Origin: Bacillota bacterium
Lineage (GTDB): Bacteria; Bacillota; Sulfobacillia; RBS10-35; JAJYVN01
Direction: 5' to 3'
Assembly: GCA_021791995.1 (NCBI GenBank)
Contig: JAJYVN010000180.1
Coordinates: 1-6,274, forward strand
DNA length: 6,274 bases
The notes under the pieces were generated by a model. It saw only the letters and a program-made list of their open reading frames with translations. It was not told the origin of the DNA and searched no databases. Shown here piece by piece: positions 1-5,500 of this stretch. Made by a program: the position numbers and the translations under genes. The first letter of the stretch is position 1; the number at the start of each line of letters is the position of its first letter.

Positions 1-1
1 T

Positions 2-202
2 TTTGTCCCAGGAGTGGGGACGGTCCAGGGAGCGTGGGCAGAAAAGGCGCCCTACCTCTCGTTCTTCCTCGATTCTCTTCCTGATTTCGAGCGCAAGGCA
101 ATCACAGCACAGATGGCGAAAAGCCAAGCCGGCAAGCAGGAATTGATAAACGCCGCGAACTCCTGGCAGAAACTCCAGCAGGCGGGACTGACCGGTGAGT
201 GA
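2..202 (+). CDS. C-terminal end of an unidentified gene, cut by the left edge
   Basis: The frame is open from the first complete codon and ends at TGA 200-202, giving 66 visible residues. A GTG at 14 could be read as a start, but the frame stays open to its left and there is no convincing ribosome-binding site. I therefore read this as the tail of a longer protein. The visible part is helical-looking and polar (AITAQMAKSQAGKQELINAA, then NSWQKLQQAG), with an aromatic stretch YLSFFLD. I recognise no motif and cannot assign a function. It overlaps the next gene by 8 nt on the same strand, so the two are probably translated together as neighbours in a phage structural operon. By position it may also be a virion component, but that is inference only. 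Confidence 0.6.
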   Translation, partial: FVPGVGTVQGAWAEKAPYLSFFLDSLPDFERKAITAQMAKSQAGKQELINAANSWQKLQQAGLTGE

Positions 203-2324
203 CTGGGCTGCACAAGTTCTCGCGACCGTGGGTAAAAACACGGCCGGTGGCCAACCCACGAGTGCGCCCCCCGCGAAGGCCGATTGGGCGAGTGAAATCC
301 TGAGCACGACGCCAGCCAAATCCCTCCCGTTACCCTATGGAGGGACCGATACGCTGGCTGCAAACGGGACCCTTCTGGCGGACAAGCCGCCTTCGACCTC
401 CTCTCTCTATGCCCAGGCGCTTGCGAAAATGCCAGCTTGGCAAAAGAGGCTCGTGGGGCTCGGAGGGGGATTCGTGAGCGCGGCCGATCAGGCCCAGCAT
501 CTCGTCAACGCCGCGACGCGGGGGTTGGGGATGGGCCGCGTATTTCCGAACATGCGGGCAGAACGGCGCGAACTGCGCCCGGCAAACCGGGCGCTCAGTG
601 CCACCGGAAACGGCCTGGTTGGCCAGATGACCGGTCAGGGGCTGGCGATGGCCCCCGCCATGCTCGGGACTGGAGGGGTTCTCGATGCTGCTCTACCAGA
701 GGCGACCGGTGGGCTTGCTGGTCTTCTGCGGCTGATGGGGATTGGGGCCGGGGAAGGAGCAGCAGCAGGTGCGACGATCCCATCCACGCGTGCCGCACAG
801 AGCGGCGCCGCAAACGTGGCGCTCAATGCGCTTCTGGGAGGGGTCGTCCCACCTGCGCTTGCGGCTGGTACCAAACTCAGCGATCTTGTGGGGAGAGGGA
901 TTGATTCCGTGTTGAACCTTTCGGAAGCACAACGCATCGGCGTATTGCAAAAACTCTCCGAGATTCTCGGGCCGAATCCGACGCTGCGCCCACCGCCAAT
1001 CGAGGGGATGCCTCAGACGCTGGGACAAGCGACCGGCAATCCTGCCATCCTGACGATGGAAAAACAGGTCCTCTCCTCTCCGCAGGCATCGCAGGCTTAT
1101 GCAGCGATCAAGGAAGGTGCACAGACGGCTGCAAAGAATGTCCTCTCTCCCACCCTGGACGCGTTCGGGACGGAGGCGGACAGCGTCAATCTCGCACAAA
1201 AACTCCAAGCCGCCTATGATGCGTCCAGAGCTCAGGAGAGGGCATTGTGGGGCGCGATTCCAGAGGGAACCGTTGCGAAGTCTGATTTGCTCCCCCCGAT
1301 AGAGGCCGTGCAGGGCAAAATGTCGCCCTCGCGTGTCGGCTATCTGCCATTCGATGTGGTGAAAAGAGTCCAAGGAATGCCGGACCAAATCCCCATTTTG
1401 CATGTGCAGGATCTGGATTCAGAGCTCAACAATGAGGCTTCAAAAGCCGCCTTTGGTGGCGATAGAAATGCCGCCTCAGCCATCCGTCAGGTCTGGTCAC
1501 CCATTCGGTCAATTTTGGATTCTATGGACACGAGCGAGGATCCCGCGGCTCAGGCTCTTTCGCGAGCGCGGGCGTTTTCGCGTTTGCACAACGAGATGTT
1601 TGAAACGGGTCCTCTTTCCAAGGTTTTCGATCTGGATCACACCGGTTATCCAAAAGTTGACCCGACCAAGGTCGCAGACATTCTCTTTTCTCCGTCCCAC
1701 CCAGGGACCGCGCAGCAAGCTCTGGATGCAATGGAAAAGTTCGGTACAGGGACCAAGCAGGACCTGCGGGACGCGCTCATGAACCGCTTTGCGAAGGAGG
1801 GGATCGGAGCACACGACCAGGCGGATTCCGCCTTGCAGTCAGGCCCGATGTGGAGATATTTCAACGCCCGGAAACCCATTTTCTCGGCCCTCGATGCAGA
1901 CGGGGAAGCCCAACAGGCGATGCGTGCCATTGACCGGTCCTCTTCCGTGGACCGGCTGGCGGGTACGGGGGGGTCTCCGACCGCGATGAATCTCCGGACG
2001 CAGCGATTGATTGACGAGCTCACGCAGCATGTCACCAAGCCGACCCCATTCTGGCGTGGGCTCGAGGGGGGTGTCTTGGGAGAGGCGACCGGAATCGGTG
2101 CGTGGCCCGGATATATCGCGGGCCGAGGGGCCGGTCTTTTGGAGCGGATGTTCGGAAATGCGGTGGGGCCGTTGCGTGAGGAAACCCTGATTGATGCCCT
2201 CACAAATCCGGAGTCCGCAGTCCAGACCCTGAAGGGGCTTCCGGAAAAACAGGAGATCTTGCCCCGCGTTGCAAAATTGCTGCTGCCAGCGACCGCTTCC
2301 TCCGTCGCCGTGCACCCGCAATGA
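195..2324 (+). CDS. Large phage virion protein, probable internal/DNA-ejection-type structural protein (709 aa)
   Basis: This is a single 709-residue ORF with GC-rich codon use. I keep the GTG at 195 because the N-terminus holds two matching motifs, DWAAQVL (residues 3-9) and DWASEIL (30-36). The next in-frame ATG, at residue 79, would remove both. There is no strong Shine-Dalgarno (only AGG at 180-182), so translation is probably coupled to the upstream gene, which ends 8 nt inside this one. Residues about 139-193 and 619-658 are Gly/Ala-rich and hydrophobic with regularly spaced glycines, as in membrane-active segments. Residues 276-283 read LGQATGNP, a motif I associate with large uncharacterised phage structural proteins. 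Most of the remainder looks alpha-helical and rich in Ala, Gln and charged residues. No catalytic motif, signal peptide or lytic domain is apparent. Its place just before a fibre gene, together with this composition, suggests an internal virion protein that helps DNA cross the host envelope. That role is inferred; 'virion structural protein' is the safer label. Confidence 0.72.
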   Translation: MSDWAAQVLATVGKNTAGGQPTSAPPAKADWASEILSTTPAKSLPLPYGGTDTLAANGTLLADKPPSTSSLYAQALAKMPAWQKRLVGLGGGFVSAADQAQHLVNAATRGLGMGRVFPNMRAERRELRPANRALSATGNGLVGQMTGQGLAMAPAMLGTGGVLDAALPEATGGLAGLLRLMGIGAGEGAAAGATIPSTRAAQSGAANVALNALLGGVVPPALAAGTKLSDLVGRGIDSVLNLSEAQRIGVLQKLSEILGPNPTLRPPPIEGMPQTLGQATGNPAILTMEKQVLSSPQASQAYAAIKEGAQTAAKNVLSPTLDAFGTEADSVNLAQKLQAAYDASRAQERALWGAIPEGTVAKSDLLPPIEAVQGKMSPSRVGYLPFDVVKRVQGMPDQIPILHVQDLDSELNNEASKAAFGGDRNAASAIRQVWSPIRSILDSMDTSEDPAAQALSRARAFSRLHNEMFETGPLSKVFDLDHTGYPKVDPTKVADILFSPSHPGTAQQALDAMEKFGTGTKQDLRDALMNRFAKEGIGAHDQADSALQSGPMWRYFNARKPIFSALDADGEAQQAMRAIDRSSSVDRLAGTGGSPTAMNLRTQRLIDELTQHVTKPTPFWRGLEGGVLGEATGIGAWPGYIAGRGAGLLERMFGNAVGPLREETLIDALTNPESAVQTLKGLPEKQEILPRVAKLLLPATASSVAVHPQ
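201..302 (+). repeat. Paired DWA..(I/V)L motifs at the N-terminus of the virion protein
   Basis: Residues 3-9 (DWAAQVL) and 30-36 (DWASEIL) are two copies of a short amphipathic motif, separated by a Pro/Ala/Gly/Thr-rich linker. Identical D-W-A and a shared final Leu within so short a distance suggest a short linear docking motif used twice. The binding partner is unknown. Confidence 0.45.
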
Positions 2325-2508
2325 TCCGTCCGCCTACGTACAGGAGTGCGCCTCCCCACAATGTCAGGATCGGCGCAGACAGGAAGCAAAGGAAGCTCCA
2401 GAGGAGATCACCGGCCAGGAGATCCCTGTCTTGCCAGAGTGCGTACAGGATGGCAAACGCAATTCCGAACCCCGGATTTGCTGCGTAAAACAAAGGGAAA
2501 AAATACAT
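2200..2508 (-). CDS. Candidate small two-helix membrane protein on the opposite strand (102 aa)
   Basis: Reading leftward from ATG at 2508-2506 to TGA at 2202-2200 gives 102 residues. The first 25 residues are almost wholly hydrophobic (start MYFFPLFYAANPGFG). A charged turn DRD follows, then a second hydrophobic stretch at about residues 35-60 containing FLSAPILTLWGGALLYVGG. A basic cluster RRRRKR comes next (about 67-72), and then a polar tail. Codon choice is orderly (CTG/CTC for Leu, ATC for Ile, TTC for Phe), and GAGGTG lies 6 nt upstream of the start. It fills most of a 182-nt gap between rightward genes but overlaps the 3' end of the upstream gene by 125 bp, tail to tail. Size and topology recall small phage membrane proteins such as holins, but nothing specific supports that. 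Opposite orientation within a late operon is unusual, and no promoter is obvious. The frame is open further right to 2808, but that part is only the antisense of fibre codons. It could be a chance ORF. Confidence 0.42.
   Translation of the reverse strand: MYFFPLFYAANPGFGIAFAILYALWQDRDLLAGDLLWSFLCFLSAPILTLWGGALLYVGGRIIAGARRRRKRSLAAAILQRGARSPVFPEAPSGSGLRTPDL
2321..2488 (+). CDS. Candidate small basic protein (55 aa), start/stop-coupled to the virion protein
   Basis: ATG at 2321 overlaps the TGA of the 709-residue gene as ATGA, a common arrangement for translational coupling. The frame ends at TAA 2486-2488, 18 nt before the fibre start codon. The 55-residue product is Arg/Lys-rich in its middle (RKQRKLQRRSPARRS, residues 21-35) and has no recognisable domain. 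There is no Shine-Dalgarno of its own. Position and orientation fit a compact rightward operon. However, the odd composition may simply reflect the complement of the hydrophobic ORF on the other strand. The two reading frames overlap almost completely, and probably at most one is real. I favour the membrane ORF slightly on protein character, and this one on orientation. Confidence 0.25.
   Translation: MIRPPTYRSAPPHNVRIGADRKQRKLQRRSPARRSLSCQSAYRMANAIPNPGFAA
2492..2498 (+). promoter_or_regulatory. Ribosome-binding site of the tail fibre gene
   Basis: AAAGGGA lies 8 nt before the ATG at 2507, in a locally A-rich stretch. It supports that ATG as the fibre start. No clear sigma-70 promoter or terminator hairpin was seen between 2325 and 2506. 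Confidence 0.55.
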
Positions 2509-5500
2509 GAGCTGCACCTCGGTTTCGACACTCCAGGCCCAAGCGGCGGTGCCGCTTCCTCCTGGCCAGATCCCGACGACCAACCAGGGCTGGCAGTCGG
2601 TCCGGATTGCGCTACAGGCCATTCTCTCACAGATCCAGGCGGCAGCAGGGGTCACGGGAGTAAACGTGATCCCGCAGCAGTATGCGCTTGCCGCGACCGA
2701 CGTGCTCCCACCGATGACAGTGACGGGTGGGACCGCCGAGATTGACACGACCACTCCTCTTTTCGGGGCCGGTACCCTCAAACTCACCGTCGGGTCCGGA
2801 GGGAGCATGACGGTCGTTCTCGGCTCGGGCTGGCCGCTTCACCCCGGCTGGCAGTGGATCCCGAGTTTCTGGGCGCAGGCGAGTGCCAGCGCATCTGGGG
2901 TATTGGAGGTCATCACGCCGGCGAAAACCTATTCGACCGACTTCACTCCGTCCGAATCCGGCTTTGACCGCCTGTTCGACATCTTGAACCTGGGGGCTGA
3001 TACCAGCACTTCTTTCGGCGTGACGTTCAAGATCACCGCCGCGTCCGGAGTCTCGGTGTGGGTTTCTGGTCTCCAGATGGAGCCATACTTCGGGACGATG
3101 ATCCAGCCGTCCCCTTTCATTTCCACCTCTCCACCTCTGACGCAGGACTATCTTCCGGATGGCACGACCTATGTCCGGCTCAGCGGCTCTCATGCGGCCG
3201 GGAATGTGGCCTACAACTTCAAGGGAGTCTGGTCCAGCACCGCAGACTATGTTCAAGGTGACGAGACGATATACGAGACAAGCTACTGGCTGGCCTTGGC
3301 CGACAACATCAACTCTCCACCTGCGACCAACAATTCCAACTGGCAGGTGGTGGGGAGCTACTCTGGATTTCAGGGAGCGTGGAACGCGACGACTAACTAT
3401 ATTGCAGGAGCAGAGGTCACTTACAGCGGGAACTTCTGGGTGGCTCTTGCAGCAAATATCAACTCCCCACCAACCACTTCCAATGCAAACTGGCAGATTG
3501 CCGGTCCAACGAATCTGGACAACATTGCGAACGGGACAACGTACGTAAGAACTCTAGCAACTGCCATTACTAATGGTCAGGTGGATTTGTCTTTAGCAGG
3601 AGTCATTAACAAGACTCTGGCCTACATAGCGGATACCTCTTCTAGAGTAGCTCTTTCCGCAGCGGTAGCCACCAATAATGTCCCTGATTTTAGCAAAACT
3701 ATGGTCAACCAGTATGGAACCTATATCCCAAGATATTCTGGTGACACGAGCAACCTGTCACAAGCCTTCGCTAAAGCAGCAAGCACAGATCCAGATACAC
3801 TGGACTCGGTTCCAGATGGAACTACCTACGTTCGTCTTAGCAGTTCAAACGCAGTTGGTAACATAGCCTACAACTTCAAAGGAGTCTGGAGTTCAACGAC
3901 TGCGTATGTTCAAGGCGACGAGGTGGTATACGGAACCAGCTACTGGTTAGCTCTCGCTGGAAGCACAAATTCTGCTCCCGGAACTGGGAATAGCAACTGG
4001 CAGGTAGTTGGTAGTTACTCTGGTTATCAAGGAGCATGGAGTTCAACTACAGCTTATGTGGCCGGAGCAGAGGTTACCTATAATGGAAATTATTGGGTGT
4101 GCACAACAGCCAATACAAATCAACCACCAGCAGTTGGGAGCAGCTATTGGGTCATTGCAGGTCCTACAAATCTCGATCAGATTGCTGACGGAACAACATA
4201 CGTCCGCACTTTAGCAACAGCCGTTACCAATGGTCAAGTAGACCTGTCCAAGACGGGAGTCATCAACAAAACTTTAGCTAACGTTACCGATGCCCCCGGA
4301 AGATATGCAGTTACAAATGCTGGAAACCTGTCAGCACTGGCCCCCGCAGAAGTAGATTCGAATGCTCATTGGAACCCGGCGGAAGCTGGTAACGCCAATG
4401 CACAGACTCAGTATTTGAGTGCTGTGACCGGAACCAACAAGAATCTGGTGCCGGACTCGGATTTCAAGTTTGGTGGAGCGTATTGGGGAACACCGGGGAC
4501 CGAGCTCGTGTTGTCCCCGCGTGGCTTGTATATCGTAAAAGGTCTGGGACCCAATGGCGACAATGCTGTAGTGATGTGTTCCACGTTGCTTCCGCCTCCC
4601 GTCGCGCCTACTCTAGGGAGTGTTTCTGGAGGAAGTCTTGCCGCCACAACCTACTATGTAAAAATCACTTATCTGTTCAGTGTGAATGGAACAACTTTTG
4701 CGGGGGAGACGCTTCCAAGTCCAGAGTCCTCATTGGCTGTCGCTGCGGACTACCTGCTCCAAGTAACATCTCCTCCAATCCCGCCGAACCTGAACCAGAT
4801 AACCGAGGACAGCAATGGATGCCATTACTACAATGTGTATGTAGGCACGTCTTCTGGATCGGAGACTCTACAGAACTCATCTCCAATCCAGATCAGCACA
4901 AACGCAAAATGGACAATGCCGACTACTGGTCTTGTGACTGGAGCTGATCCACCAACACAAGGCACTTTGTGGGTTGGTGGAAATGTACTCAAAACCATAA
5001 ATCCGCTGCCATTTAATCCAGCACTTCCGTACTCTGTTTCAGCTTATACCAACACACTTGACATAGTTGCACTGGCTTATGGTGGAGTTCTTGAAAGTGA
5101 TTACCAAGGAAGCATTCGCCCACCGTCAAATGTGTATACCGGAGGACCAAGTGTATATACGGGATTCCCCGGAAACGGACTGAATGAACGACTTTATGAT
5201 CCAGACAGAGTGGCCACTCTTTCGTCTTACAGTCTCCTGATTGATTCAGGAGACTTTGTAGCCACAGCACTTTCCCCACCTTCAGCCCCGGTGTTGGGAT
5301 ACGAGTCTGGCGGTAGTCTCGCGGCCACCACGTATTATGTCAAGATTTCCTATGTCAATAACATATCCGGTTCCTACAACGGAGAGACACTACCATCTGC
5401 GGAAGCCAGCATTTCCGTACCTGCCGACAATCTGTTGTGGGTCACTCCGCCACCTATTAGTGGAGTGGCAAATGCTTATAACGTGTATGCCAGCACGTCT

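Noticed and set aside
693..1403. Long leftward open frame (236 codons) opposite the virion gene
   Set aside because: Shadow of the GC-rich rightward gene: irregular, Cys/Arg-rich composition, no start signal, no known motif.
1646..2389. Long leftward open frame (247 codons) opposite the virion gene
   Set aside because: It is Arg/Ser/Pro-rich with no recognisable domain, and lies almost wholly antisense to a GC-rich coding region where such frames are expected by chance.
2325..2506. Promoter, terminator or small RNA gene in the intergenic gap
   Set aside because: No spaced -35/-10 pair, no GC hairpin followed by T-run, and no tRNA-like fold could be made out on either strand by eye.
2509..2808. 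Rightward extension of the leftward membrane ORF to an ATG at 2808 (202 aa)
   Set aside because: The added 100 residues lie entirely opposite well-supported fibre codons and lack the hydrophobic pattern or any domain. The internal ATG at 2508 with GAGGTG is the better start.
3218..4162. A chitinase or other polysaccharide-degrading enzyme
   Set aside because: Only binding-module patterns are present. No catalytic DxxDxDxE-type or other glycosidase motif was seen in the visible 1,256 residues.
3506..4162. Variable repeat of a diversity-generating retroelement
   Set aside because: There is no template repeat, reverse transcriptase or adenine-specific pattern. Differences between copies are mostly synonymous or spread over all bases.
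3155..4291. Recent tandem duplication of the 480-bp unit
   Set aside because: The protein copies agree at about 74%, but many codons differ and base composition differs between copies. The relationship is therefore old or between imported variants.
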